From Dehalococcoidia bacterium (GTDB lineage Bacteria; Chloroflexota; Dehalococcoidia; Lucifugimonadales; UBA3495), in assembly GCA_003523055.1 (NCBI GenBank), contig DPHC01000024.1:28984-49333 (forward strand): a DNA stretch of 20,350 nt, given 5' to 3'. The notes beneath the pieces were generated by a model. The model saw only the letters and a program-made list of their open reading frames with translations. It was not told the origin of the DNA and made no database searches. The position numbers were made by a program, and so were the translations under genes. How positions within the stretch are numbered: the stretch's first letter is position 1; the number at the start of each line of letters is the position of its first letter. Positions 1-9,134 of the stretch are shown in pieces.

Positions 1-34
1 TTAATTAAAATATTATTAATTTAGGAATACTTAA

Positions 35-3000
35 ATGCCATTATCTACTAATTTTAATGTTACGCCGTATTATGATGATTATGATGAAACCAAAGGATAT
101 TATCGCATACTTTTTAAGCCAGGTTATGGAATCCAAGCGAGAGAGCTAACCCAATTACAAACTGCTTTACAAAAGCAAATTGAAAGGGTTGGCGCTCATA
201 GTTTTAAAAATGGTAGTAAAGTTCTAGGTGGAGACATAACATTAGATACAGATGTTCATTCTCTTCAACTAGAAATGCAATATCTCGGCACTAATATAAA
301 TGCCGCGTCCTTTATAGGAAAAACTGTTATAGGTGAAACCTCTAATGCAAGAGGGAGGATTGTAGCGTCTCAGGCACCTACTAATCTTTTACAACCTATT
401 TTAATGTTTCACTATTTAGGTGGTGATACTTTCGTTGACGGCGAAATAATACAAGATGAAGTTGTAGCTCCAGCTGAATCAGAAGTCTATGCAACAACTG
501 TTAGTCTAGACGGACCCTCCGCTATGTCTAATGCTGTTGCAAACGGCTCTGTTGTTAGTATTGATAATGGTGTTTTCTTCCTTGATGGTAATTTTGTTCT
601 TTGTGTTGCAAATACTCTAATTCTAGATACCGCTAATACTACACCTTCTGGTAGAATTGGATTAGAAATAGCAGAAACAGTTAAAACAAGTGATGATGAT
701 ATGTCATTATTAGATCCTGCAGATGGATCTTTTAACTATGCTGCACCTGGTGCAACTCGACTTGATATAGCATTATCTTTGGTTAAAAAAGAAATTGATC
801 TTGCTGATCCAATCGCAGCTGTTGCTGATCCAAATTTTATACAATTATTAAAAATTGTTGATGGAATTAAACATCAAGCGGTTGAATATCCTATCTATAC
901 CGCAATTGAAAAAACCCTTACTAAAAAAGCACATCAAAAATCAGGTGACTTTACTATAACACCTTTTGACCTGAAATTGGAACCAAATAGAGGATTATCA
1001 GGAGTAACTGCAAATGCAGGACTTGCTGGAACAAGTGTATATGGAAATAATACACGGTTTACTACAGAGTTGAATATAGGTGATAAAATTTATCTGGGGT
1101 CTAATGTCACATGTGCTGAAGTTAGTACAATAGCAAATAATTCAAGATTAACAGTTACTTCTACACTTGATGCAGGAACATCCGGATTAAAAATTTATAA
1201 TGAATCCGAAATTCAAGCAGGAGTAAGTTCAGGAAAAGCACAAATTGATGGTTATGAATATGAGAGTGTCTCTACTAAATTTCTTGATATTGATAAAGGT
1301 CGTGATACTGATATAGATTCTGATTATGGTATTGGAGTTGAAGTCGGAAATTATGTTGTAGTTGATAATATGAATAAATTTTTTGATGTTGGTACACACG
1401 AAATACTTCATTTACATAATGTAAAATCTGCAAATATTAATGTAACAAGTAATACAGAATATTTGGCAACTCAAACTGGTACCGCAAGAGTCCGTAGTTT
1501 AAAATGGGATTCTTCTACTGGAAATACATCAGCTCCTGATTCAAATCATTCAAATTATAGAACATATCTTTATGATATTGATACTTCTAATTCAGTTGGA
1601 GGTACAGTTGGAGCTGGAAATGCAGACAAAACAATAGTTCAACTAGATACCGCATCTACTTCTTATGTGAATAATACCTATCTTGGATCAACTATTACTG
1701 TTAATACTGTTAATGGAATTGATAGTACTAGTGACCTTAGATCAATAGATACATATGTCTCTAATTCTACAGGACATTGGGCTACTGTTAATTCGGCAAT
1801 TTCTCAAGCCACTATTACGAATAGTACTTATGATATAGCATTTACTATCGCAGATACTCAATCAATCACAGTTGCAGAATATTCAATATCTCTTCCAGGT
1901 GCAGCTGCTACTATAAATTCTTATGCTGATATTGCATCCACAGGAAAAGTTGGTGGAGTTGATACTGGAAAATGTTTATTAAATGATTCAAATATAAATT
2001 CTTTAGTTTACTCATTGCCACAAAGTCCCGTTAAAGCAACGGTGATAACAGCAAATACGGTAGACTATATGTTTAAACTAGTCCAAACAAATCTTACTTC
2101 TGATGCTGCAGGTAAATTTACAATAACTTTATCAAATCCTAATTATGAATTTCTTCCAAAATCTGGAACATTAACTCATAAACAAGCACGAGAAGGATAT
2201 ATTGTAGTTGTTAAGGAAGCTGATGGAGGAACAGCAACTACTGCACAAACATTTGTTAATGCAGTATCTTCAGGTACTTCTATTCCTAGTAATGATAGCG
2301 CAATAGCAAGAGAGTTAATTGATGGTGAATGGTTAGACCTTGGAGCCAAAGACGACGCTGCTGCTTCTATTAGACCTGTTGCCGTCGCTGTAGATAAACA
2401 TACAGTAGAAATACATTGTAATACTTCTTCTGCATTTACCGCAGATATTATATATTGTGCTTCAAGTTCTACAACAAGAAAAGAGCCGGGTCCAAGAACA
2501 AAATCTTTAGTCTCAGGTAACGGTTCTCATTTAGGTTCTTATGCAGCCGGACTTCCCGTAACAGATTTAAATAGTGGACAATTTTATTTCACAGCTCCTA
2601 ATTTAACACAAACTGCTACGGATGAACTTGTTGTTTCAGATGCATTTAATTTAGTAAAAGTTGTTGATTCTGGAGTAGAATCTATTCCAGTAACAAATAC
2701 AATGATGACTTTATCTGCACATGATATTACTCACATGTACGAATTTGATACAGGTCAAAGAGATGGTTTTTATGATCATGCAAATATTAAATTGAAAGCT
2801 GGTTATCCTGGCCCTATTGGACAAATGGTATGTGTGGTGGATTATTTTGAATGGGATGGAGCAGTGGGATATCATTCAGTCGATTCTTATCCTACAGCCG
2901 GAGTATGGAATCAAAAAGATGTCGCAAGTGCAATACCATTTGATTATACGACAATACCAGAATTTACTAGTCCTTCATCAGGTGAGACATTTAAACTAAG

Positions 3001-6000
3001 AGACTGTATAGATTTAAGACCCCGAAGAGAAAATGAATCTAATGATTTTAGAGCAAATACTGCTGCACTTGAAGCAATACCAACTCCTTTACCAAGTGGT
3101 ACGTTAACGGCTGATGTTCAGTATTATCTTCCCAGAGTAGATAAAATCACATTAACTAAAGATCGAAAATTTAAAATTTTAAAAGGTACACCTTCATTAA
3201 ATCCTGTGACACCTCCTGATGATGAAGATTCAATGACATTGTATTCATTAAATATTCCAGCATATACTTTTAATCTTTCTGATGTAATTACACGATATGT
3301 TGATAATAAACCATTTTCTATGCGTGATATTGGTAAATTAGAAAAACGAATCGAAAGATTAGAATATTGTACTTCATTATCTTTATTAGAAAAAGAAACT
3401 GCAGCAAGGAGTTTTTCTACCAGTCAGGGAATTGCATTTAAAAATGGAATATTAATAGATTCATTTAGCGGCCATTCTGTTGGAGATGTTTTAAATGATG
3501 ATTATAATATTTCAGTAGAATATGCGTCTAAAGAAATGCAACCGGGATATTATTATGATAATCATAAATTTACGTATGATGTGTCATATAGTAATAACGT
3601 GACAAAAACTGGAGATTTAATTACTCTTCCTTATACTGATGTAGATTTTATACAACAACCCATGTCAAGTAATACAGTTGTAACAAATCCATTTAATATT
3701 GTTACCTTTGTAGGAAACTTAAAAACATATCCATCATCAGATGTTTGGTTTTCTCAAAATGCTAGACCTGAGGTAGTAACAAATCTAGAAGGACAACATG
3801 ATAATTGGAAATTAAGTGGAGGAAGAAAAGGTTTTGGTTCGCAATTCAATGATTGGGAAACAAATTGGAAAGGTATAGAAAAAACTGAACCCCCTATTCT
3901 AGGAACAGAATCTAACGGAAAGACTTATGAAGAAAAAAGGATGATCGCGGAATTAGATGATTCTAAAACACGAATAGGTATACAACCTACACCACCAGAT
4001 GCTATTCTTAAAACTGTAGGAAAGAAAATCGTTGATACTACAGTTAGACCTTATATAAATGGTCAAAGAATACAATTTCTTGCAAAAGGATTACGTCCTC
4101 TTACAAATGTATATGCATTTTTTGGTTCAACTGATGTTGGAGCAAGTACACGACCCGCGACATCACTACTTCTAGGAAGTATAGATGGTACATTTGAAGT
4201 GGGTGAAACACTTGTTGATACGGCAAATAATCATAGTACAATTTTAATGACAACGGATGTAGTTTCTAATGTAGCTACAGTTTTGATTTCTAATGTATCT
4301 GGTAATGTTTCTTCTACTACAGCAAGTCCTTATGGTGCCGCAAATGGAATGACTATTGGTACAAGAGAAGTAATGGCTGATACTATTGGAGATGTAACTC
4401 ACGTATTTGCTACAGGAAATACTATTACGGGTGGTACAAGTGCCGCGACCGCAACTATTACACTCTCTTCAAAATATTCTCTTGGTGCAGCTAATGGTAT
4501 TATGAGAACAGATAAAAATGGTCAAATGGCCGGAGAAGTATTCATAGAAGATGGTGTATTTAGAACAGGAGATAATCTTCTTAGAATTACAGATAGTAGT
4601 TTAGACAATGTTGCTGCTACTGTCGCAGTAGCTGAAACAAAATGGTCAGCTAAAGGTGTATTAGATTCTCATTCAGCAGAATATGTTTCTACAAGAGAGG
4701 CGATTATTCGTAGAGAAGTAGCAAATGAAGAAAGACTTTTCACGGATACTACTGTTCGAGAAACAGAAAAAACGAATTGGTTAAATCCTATAGCACAAAC
4801 ATTTTTTGTAGATCCACAGAATTTTCCAAAAGGAATATTCATAAGAAGCGTTGATTTATTTTTCTCTGCAAAAGATGTATATTTACCTATAACCTTACAA
4901 GTAAGACCGGTTGTTAATGGATTTCCAAGTTCTTCTAAAATATTACCATTTAGTGAAGTAACATTAACTCCAGAATTTGTTAATGTTAATGCAATAGCAA
5001 ATTCAGCATCTGCTTTGACCTATACAACATTTACATTTGAATCTCCAGTTTATTTGGCACCAAATGAGTATTCTCTTGTAGTAGGAACAAATAGTACCGA
5101 TTATAAATTACATTTGGCGGAAGAAGGTTTTACTGCTATCGGAACAGATGATACTAAAATTTCTAAACCTAGTTTTATAGGTTCACTTTATAGACCACAA
5201 AATTCAAATTGGTGGGGAACTAATTTAGATGAATATTTAACATTTAGGATGAAGCGTGCAGATTTTACAATAGGCACGGGTGGAAACACTAATTTCGCAA
5301 AAATGGTTGTACATTGTAATGGTGCTTATGGAAATACATCAAACGTAGAAATGGATTATTTTAATGTTGGTACTTCAACATTAGATTTTAGTGATACAGT
5401 ATCAACTTGGAAATATGTTGCTTCTAATAATTCTTTTACTATGAATGATGTTCTAGAAGCTACCGCAACTTGGACGGAATTTACTCCTAATAAAAATCAT
5501 AAATTGATAGACAGAAAGAGACTTGTTGCTGCCTCTAATGGTACATTTAGAGTAAGAACAGAAATGATATCAGCAAATTCTCATGTTTCTCCTACAGTAG
5601 ACCTTGATAGATTAAATGTGACTTCTGTACATAATATCGTTGATAATGGAGAGTTATCAAATAAAGATATAACAGTAATGACTAGAGGATCAGGATATGA
5701 AAATGTGGAACCACAATTTGTCACTGCTGTATTAACTGGTGGAGGAACAGAAAACGTTGCTTCATTAAATGTTCATGTTTCTGTATCAATGAATGTAAAT
5801 TCAAATTCAACTACAGTAACTAGTGGAAATACTTCATATACTGTTGATGCTGGAAATCCTGGCCAATTTATTGTGGGTGAAGCAGTAATGGCGAATACTG
5901 CCGCAGATGTTAATGCGAATAATAGTGGTATTTACGGAGTTATAGATTCTGTAACATATTTAGATGGAGATTCTGCTGCAAATACTGCTACTGTTACTAT

Positions 6001-6667
6001 TAAAACAAGTGCGAATAATCAAGGAGTTTTTAGTAATGGTATATTAATTTGGGCCAATCCAAATGCACAGACAAATGCAGCGACAGGATTAGAGACATCA
6101 TGTAGTAATACCAAGATGCAAGTATTGATATCAAATGGTTATGTTTCAAATGTTGTAGTAGTTGATACAGGAACAGGATATACAAAAAATCCATCAATTA
6201 GCATTTCGGGATTAACTCCTGTTGTGGGATCTATTAATGCCGCAGTACAATGTACAGGAGAGGAAAGAAATAGTGGTGGCCCAATGCTTTCTAAATATAT
6301 TTCTCGTAGAGTAACACTTAAAGATGGATTTGATGCTTCTGACATGAAAGTAGTATTAAGTGCTTATAAGCCAAAAGGTACTGATATTCATGTTTATTTC
6401 AAGCCTCAATCAGCTTCAGATCCAGAAAAATTTGATTTAAAAAATTATATATTGATGGAACAAGAGACAAGTCCAGGAACTTTCTCTAAGGGTAAAAATG
6501 ATTTTCAAGAATTTGTTTATAAAACAGCAAATGAAAACTCAAATTATACCTCAAATAATGCACTATATGAAACGTTCAAAACCTTTTCAATAAAAGTTGC
6601 ATTTGTAGCCAACACCACTTATGATATGCCAAGAGTAAAAGACTTAAGAGCAATAGCATTAGATTAA
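35..6667 (+). CDS. DUF4815-type giant virion structural protein (baseplate or fibre scaffold)
   Basis: This 2210-residue protein opens with the signature of the DUF4815 family of T4-like marine phages: NVTPYYDDYDETKGYYR near residue 8, then PGYGIQARELTQLQTALQ at about 29-46. Further family-like blocks are LRDCIDLRPRR near 989, a short coiled coil at about 1100-1125 (LEKRIERLE), and NPIAQTFFVD near 1588 followed by an FFSAKD...LQVRPVVNG beta region also met in baseplate-associated proteins. Beta modules with G-E/T-G-x-x-x-A patterns occur near 92, 340, 1380, 1456 and 1942. Two GSGY/GTGY...P repeats occur near 1885 and 2046. The C-terminus (KYISRRVTLKDGFDASD to RVKDLRAIALD) matches the family end as I recall it. 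AGGA at 23-26 precedes the ATG by 8 bases. The exact role is unproven. The position upstream of fibre genes suggests a baseplate-proximal fibre or adaptor protein. Confidence 0.8.
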   Translation: MPLSTNFNVTPYYDDYDETKGYYRILFKPGYGIQARELTQLQTALQKQIERVGAHSFKNGSKVLGGDITLDTDVHSLQLEMQYLGTNINAASFIGKTVIGETSNARGRIVASQAPTNLLQPILMFHYLGGDTFVDGEIIQDEVVAPAESEVYATTVSLDGPSAMSNAVANGSVVSIDNGVFFLDGNFVLCVANTLILDTANTTPSGRIGLEIAETVKTSDDDMSLLDPADGSFNYAAPGATRLDIALSLVKKEIDLADPIAAVADPNFIQLLKIVDGIKHQAVEYPIYTAIEKTLTKKAHQKSGDFTITPFDLKLEPNRGLSGVTANAGLAGTSVYGNNTRFTTELNIGDKIYLGSNVTCAEVSTIANNSRLTVTSTLDAGTSGLKIYNESEIQAGVSSGKAQIDGYEYESVSTKFLDIDKGRDTDIDSDYGIGVEVGNYVVVDNMNKFFDVGTHEILHLHNVKSANINVTSNTEYLATQTGTARVRSLKWDSSTGNTSAPDSNHSNYRTYLYDIDTSNSVGGTVGAGNADKTIVQLDTASTSYVNNTYLGSTITVNTVNGIDSTSDLRSIDTYVSNSTGHWATVNSAISQATITNSTYDIAFTIADTQSITVAEYSISLPGAAATINSYADIASTGKVGGVDTGKCLLNDSNINSLVYSLPQSPVKATVITANTVDYMFKLVQTNLTSDAAGKFTITLSNPNYEFLPKSGTLTHKQAREGYIVVVKEADGGTATTAQTFVNAVSSGTSIPSNDSAIARELIDGEWLDLGAKDDAAASIRPVAVAVDKHTVEIHCNTSSAFTADIIYCASSSTTRKEPGPRTKSLVSGNGSHLGSYAAGLPVTDLNSGQFYFTAPNLTQTATDELVVSDAFNLVKVVDSGVESIPVTNTMMTLSAHDITHMYEFDTGQRDGFYDHANIKLKAGYPGPIGQMVCVVDYFEWDGAVGYHSVDSYPTAGVWNQKDVASAIPFDYTTIPEFTSPSSGETFKLRDCIDLRPRRENESNDFRANTAALEAIPTPLPSGTLTADVQYYLPRVDKITLTKDRKFKILKGTPSLNPVTPPDDEDSMTLYSLNIPAYTFNLSDVITRYVDNKPFSMRDIGKLEKRIERLEYCTSLSLLEKETAARSFSTSQGIAFKNGILIDSFSGHSVGDVLNDDYNISVEYASKEMQPGYYYDNHKFTYDVSYSNNVTKTGDLITLPYTDVDFIQQPMSSNTVVTNPFNIVTFVGNLKTYPSSDVWFSQNARPEVVTNLEGQHDNWKLSGGRKGFGSQFNDWETNWKGIEKTEPPILGTESNGKTYEEKRMIAELDDSKTRIGIQPTPPDAILKTVGKKIVDTTVRPYINGQRIQFLAKGLRPLTNVYAFFGSTDVGASTRPATSLLLGSIDGTFEVGETLVDTANNHSTILMTTDVVSNVATVLISNVSGNVSSTTASPYGAANGMTIGTREVMADTIGDVTHVFATGNTITGGTSAATATITLSSKYSLGAANGIMRTDKNGQMAGEVFIEDGVFRTGDNLLRITDSSLDNVAATVAVAETKWSAKGVLDSHSAEYVSTREAIIRREVANEERLFTDTTVRETEKTNWLNPIAQTFFVDPQNFPKGIFIRSVDLFFSAKDVYLPITLQVRPVVNGFPSSSKILPFSEVTLTPEFVNVNAIANSASALTYTTFTFESPVYLAPNEYSLVVGTNSTDYKLHLAEEGFTAIGTDDTKISKPSFIGSLYRPQNSNWWGTNLDEYLTFRMKRADFTIGTGGNTNFAKMVVHCNGAYGNTSNVEMDYFNVGTSTLDFSDTVSTWKYVASNNSFTMNDVLEATATWTEFTPNKNHKLIDRKRLVAASNGTFRVRTEMISANSHVSPTVDLDRLNVTSVHNIVDNGELSNKDITVMTRGSGYENVEPQFVTAVLTGGGTENVASLNVHVSVSMNVNSNSTTVTSGNTSYTVDAGNPGQFIVGEAVMANTAADVNANNSGIYGVIDSVTYLDGDSAANTATVTIKTSANNQGVFSNGILIWANPNAQTNAATGLETSCSNTKMQVLISNGYVSNVVVVDTGTGYTKNPSISISGLTPVVGSINAAVQCTGEERNSGGPMLSKYISRRVTLKDGFDASDMKVVLSAYKPKGTDIHVYFKPQSASDPEKFDLKNYILMEQETSPGTFSKGKNDFQEFVYKTANENSNYTSNNALYETFKTFSIKVAFVANTTYDMPRVKDLRAIALD

Positions 6668-6671
6668 AAAC

Positions 6672-6896
6672 ATGGGAAAACAAATACAAACAGACGATCC
6701 AAGATTTGTTAGAGATGTGGAATCCAAAGCCTTATTGAGTACAGATCATAATGCTTTACAACAACATAGACAAGAACGTGTATATTTTGAGAACCAACGG
6801 AGAGACATAAATATAATGAAAGATCAAATAGAACATTTAACAAAAGTAACTGAAGAAATGTTAGAAATCAAAACTCTTCTTAGGAATTTCAAATGA
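6672..6896 (+). CDS. Small coiled-coil structural protein of marine T4-like phages
   Basis: A 74-residue, highly charged protein starting MGKQIQTDDPRFVRDVESKA. The second half (about residues 40-74, RRDINIMKDQIEHLTKVTEEML) has heptad spacing of I, L, V and M and should form a helix or coiled coil. The DPRFVRD...SKALL start resembles small proteins I recall beside fibre genes in T4-like marine phages, but I cannot assign a function. It begins 4 bases after the DUF4815 stop with no clear Shine-Dalgarno, suggesting translation coupled to the giant gene. Its stop overlaps the next start by 4 bases (ATGA at 6893). A role as a small trimerising or adaptor protein between scaffold and fibre is inference. 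Confidence 0.65.
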   Translation: MGKQIQTDDPRFVRDVESKALLSTDHNALQQHRQERVYFENQRRDINIMKDQIEHLTKVTEEMLEIKTLLRNFK

Positions 6897-7585
6897 CAGC
6901 AAACGTTGAATTATCAGATACCTTTGGAAATTTCAGAACTAAAGCTAATGAGTTAGTGGTAATGACTCATGATGGAATGAATAATTACATCAAGATATTA
7001 GATACCACAGATTCAACAAGTAATATTACTGGTTCGATTGTTACTGCGGGAGGTATTGGAGTAGCTGGAAGTGGAACTATCGGTGGAAATTTTAATGTTC
7101 ATGGAAATCTTCATGCAAATGGAAATATCACTTCAGATGGAAGTCTAACTTTTGGTGATGCAGATACAGATAATGTTGTATTTGGCGCAGATGTTAATTC
7201 ACACATAATACCAAACACAGATGATACTTATGATTTAGGTTCATCTACACAAAAGTGGAAAGACATTTATGTAGATGGTGTATCTTATCTTGATGCTATA
7301 AACCTTAATGGTACTGCAATTTCCGCAACAGCCGACCAAATTAATTATAATGTTATTGGTGCATTAGGAACAGCAGAAGTAAGTAAGACTGTTACAAGTG
7401 ATTCAGCTGGTAATGTTACTTTCGTAGATGGCGCATGTAATATAGATATAGCAAGTCATGACGGTACAAATGGATTAAAACTGGGTGGAACACTAGTTAC
7501 AAAAACAGCTGCTCAGATTAACTCTGCTGCAACAGATGAATCGGCAACAGCTGTTGCTGTTTCAATGGCAATAGCATTAGGATAA
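6893..7585 (+). CDS. Tail fibre protein with MTANV anchor domain, no chaperone tip
   Basis: This 230-residue protein has an N-terminal domain (about 1-125) paralogous to the gene at 16670: MTANVELSDTFGNFR, then a GGIGVAGSGTIGGNF repeat and a NITSDGSLTFGDADTDNV block. The marine-fibre motif IIPNTDDTYDLGSSTQKW lies at about residues 105-122. The rest (DAINLNGTAISATADQINYN..., KTAAQINSAATDESA) is typical low-complexity beta shaft. Unlike its paralogue it lacks the S74 chaperone domain and ends in VAVSMAIALG. AGGAA at 6882-6886 is the ribosome-binding site, and the ATG overlaps the upstream stop. Fibre shaft or short fibre is the likely role. Partner proteins are unknown. Confidence 0.75.
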   Translation: MTANVELSDTFGNFRTKANELVVMTHDGMNNYIKILDTTDSTSNITGSIVTAGGIGVAGSGTIGGNFNVHGNLHANGNITSDGSLTFGDADTDNVVFGADVNSHIIPNTDDTYDLGSSTQKWKDIYVDGVSYLDAINLNGTAISATADQINYNVIGALGTAEVSKTVTSDSAGNVTFVDGACNIDIASHDGTNGLKLGGTLVTKTAAQINSAATDESATAVAVSMAIALG

Positions 7586-7597
7586 TAAAGGATTAAA

Positions 7598-7930
7598 ATG
7601 GCAAATTCATTTAAAAGAAAAACTTCAGCGGGCATTGGAACCAGTTTTACGCCTATAGACAGTTATACGGTTCCTGGATCGACAGAAGTTACTGTAATTG
7701 GAATGACTCTAGCAAATGTCACATCCGGTCCCATTTTGGCTGATGTATCATTATTTGACGGAGCATCATATATCTCTGTTGTAAAAGAGGCACCCATTCC
7801 AACGGGTGGTTCATTAGTTGTTGTCGGAGGAGATCAAAAACTCGTAATGGAAGCAGGAGATAGTATGCGAGTTAAATCTGATACCGCATCTTCTATAGAT
7901 GTAATAATGAGTATTTTGGAGATAACATAA
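7598..7930 (+). CDS. Small beta-rich virion structural protein
   Basis: A 110-residue protein, MANSFKRKTSAGIGTSFTPI..., rich in alternating V, I, T and S, with no membrane segment or signal peptide. The pattern (TEVTVIGMTLANVTSGP, ADVSLFDGASYISVVKEA, GGSLVVVGGDQKLVMEAGDS, then SSIDVIMSILEIT) suggests a compact beta-sandwich. It resembles small virion proteins of marine T4-like phages, and its general build resembles the product at 14643. An AAAGGA site lies 12 bases upstream of the ATG. It sits between two fibre genes, so a decoration or fibre-collar role is plausible but unproven. Confidence 0.65.
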   Translation: MANSFKRKTSAGIGTSFTPIDSYTVPGSTEVTVIGMTLANVTSGPILADVSLFDGASYISVVKEAPIPTGGSLVVVGGDQKLVMEAGDSMRVKSDTASSIDVIMSILEIT

Positions 7931-7931
7931 T

Positions 7932-8240
7932 ATGGCAATGATAGGTAGAGAGCCAGCACGAGCAGCAATGACTGCGGGTGATATTGGAGATAATACTATA
8001 GGTTCAAATAAAATAATTGATGCTTCTATAGTGTCCGCAGATATCGGAGCGACAGAGCATCGCAATCTAGCCACACTTCCGGAAAATATTACTGCTCCAA
8101 CACTTTATAGTACAGCAATAATAGGACCAGTTACAATCCCGAATTTAACAGTAGACGGAAATTTAACAGTAATGACCGAACTAAATGTCACAGGAAATAC
8201 AACTATCGCCGCAACAGGACAATTAAATATAATAGGATAA
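7932..8240 (+). CDS. Short fibre stub with IGRE N-terminus
   Basis: A 102-residue protein beginning MAMIGREPARAAMTAGDIGD. It shares the M-x-x-IGRE start with the gene at 12311 and with the severed ORF at 10909. The middle (NTIGSNKIIDASIVSADIGA) and end (VDGNLTVMTELNVTGNTTIA) are the repeating beta-strand type found in fibre shafts. There is no recognisable head or receptor-binding domain, so it looks like a shaft without a tip. The start could also be the in-frame ATG two codons later. It follows the previous stop by one base, and its own stop (AGGATAA) supplies the ribosome-binding site of the adhesin at 8242. It may pair physically with that separate adhesin. That is inference. Confidence 0.65.
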   Translation: MAMIGREPARAAMTAGDIGDNTIGSNKIIDASIVSADIGATEHRNLATLPENITAPTLYSTAIIGPVTIPNLTVDGNLTVMTELNVTGNTTIAATGQLNIIG

Positions 8241-8241
8241 A

Positions 8242-8808
8242 ATGGCTGATTTTAAAATAAATGGTAAAAATGTAGTAACACAGTCAGGAATTGCTGAGCC
8301 GGTATTAGCGAGTAATGTTACGTTTCCTGCTGGGCATGTTATACAGGTTGTTAGTATCACCAAGCTCGATCAAATGTCTTTTAACACGTCCGGTGGTTGG
8401 GTCACAGTAACAGGTATGAATACAACACTACCAGCGATTCAGACAGGTAGTAAGATTCTAGTTTCAGGTGTTGTTCATTTTGGTTGTATCCTAGACTCTA
8501 ATCCTACTGGGCGTATTAGAGATTCAATAGATGGGTTAGTTCAACTGCCTAGTGGTTCTGGACAACTTTTAGGACATTTCGGATCCAGTTATATAAATGA
8601 TGGTACAGCAACATACCAGATGTTCCCAGCTCCTTTTAACTTTATGTACACCCCTACAACTACTGCTTCGAGAACTATGTCGGTAGAGGTTCGTCAGGGA
8701 GACACACATAACCAAACTTGCTGGATTAACCGTTCAGTTACAGATGCCACAGATGCATGGATTAGCAGAGGTATGTCAACAATAACAGTAACGGAAATAG
8801 CAGGATGA
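8242..8808 (+). CDS. Fibre-tip adhesin, paralogue 1
   Basis: This 188-residue protein belongs with 9135 and 9959 to one paralogous set. All have a short N-terminal strand segment (MADFKINGKNVVTQSGIAEP), a FPAGHVIQV-type motif at about 29-37, a variable beta core, and a final strand ending T-x-T-x-x-E-x-A (TITVTEIAG). The segment ASRTMSVEVRQGDTHNQ with INRS is typical of marine phage fibre-tip proteins as I recall them. Its stop overlaps the start of the companion gene at 8805 (ATGA). The conserved last codons carry GGAAAT at 8793-8798, a weak ribosome-binding site for that companion. Receptor binding is inferred from family, context and variability. Confidence 0.7.
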   Translation: MADFKINGKNVVTQSGIAEPVLASNVTFPAGHVIQVVSITKLDQMSFNTSGGWVTVTGMNTTLPAIQTGSKILVSGVVHFGCILDSNPTGRIRDSIDGLVQLPSGSGQLLGHFGSSYINDGTATYQMFPAPFNFMYTPTTTASRTMSVEVRQGDTHNQTCWINRSVTDATDAWISRGMSTITVTEIAG

Positions 8809-9092
8809 GAGATACAGCAATAAGAAACACACACGCAACAGTATGTACAATTAATGGAGACTCAGATGCTAGAGATGCTAATGGAAATGTAGTAGTCTTA
8901 GATGAATCAGCAATCACAACAGAAGTTACAAGACTCCAAGGTGTATATGACGGTCAAGCATACGCCAGAGCAAGAAAAGCAAAATATGATGCCTTAAACC
9001 AATTTGAGTTGATATCTGATGACGCTATCAATGGTACTACAACTCACAAAGACGCAATTGTAGCAATTAAAGCGAAATACCCAAAGGGATAA
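8805..9092 (+). CDS. Small XkdW-like companion of adhesin 8242
   Basis: A 95-residue protein with a variable N-terminal half (MRDTAIRNTHATVCTING) and a conserved C-terminal half shared with the product at 10609: EVTRLQ, YARARKAKYDALNQFE, GTTT, then DAIVAIKAKYPKG. The C-terminal half should be mostly helical. The paralogue at 10609 has an EAIKILRPTSAF...PTQAEID start that recalls the phage XkdW family, and I extend that label only loosely here. Translation is coupled to the adhesin by an ATGA overlap. The one-to-one pairing suggests a fibre assembly helper or tip-associated subunit (inference). The 3' end carries a 33-base stretch identical to the end of 10609. Confidence 0.6.
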   Translation: MRDTAIRNTHATVCTINGDSDARDANGNVVVLDESAITTEVTRLQGVYDGQAYARARKAKYDALNQFELISDDAINGTTTHKDAIVAIKAKYPKG

Positions 9093-9094
9093 TA
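9062..9094 (+). repeat. 33-base direct repeat, copy 1 (end of companion gene)
   Basis: The 33 bases starting agcaattaaagcg are identical to 10875-10907. They encode the AIKAKYPKG tail and stop, and run two bases past the stop. The rest of the two genes is much less alike, so this block stands out as a shared joint. Confidence 0.85.
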
Positions 9095-9109
9095 AATAGT
9101 TCTAGAACT
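9090..9109 (+). promoter_or_regulatory. Late-promoter-like TAATAAATA with a 12-bp palindrome
   Basis: TAATAAATA at 9090-9098 is close to the T4 late promoter TATAAATA and overlaps the stop codon of 8805. It lies 36 bases before the ATG at 9135. A perfect 12-bp palindrome, AGTTCTAGAACT, follows at 9098-9109. This 42-base gap is one of the few non-coding breaks in the array. The promoter call rests on similarity only. Confidence 0.35.
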
Positions 9110-9134
9110 TAAAGAAAAATAGGAAAAATAAATC

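Noticed and set aside
6139..6345. Minus-strand open frame within the DUF4815 gene
   Set aside because: It lies fully inside a well-supported gene, has no ribosome-binding context and no recognisable motif.
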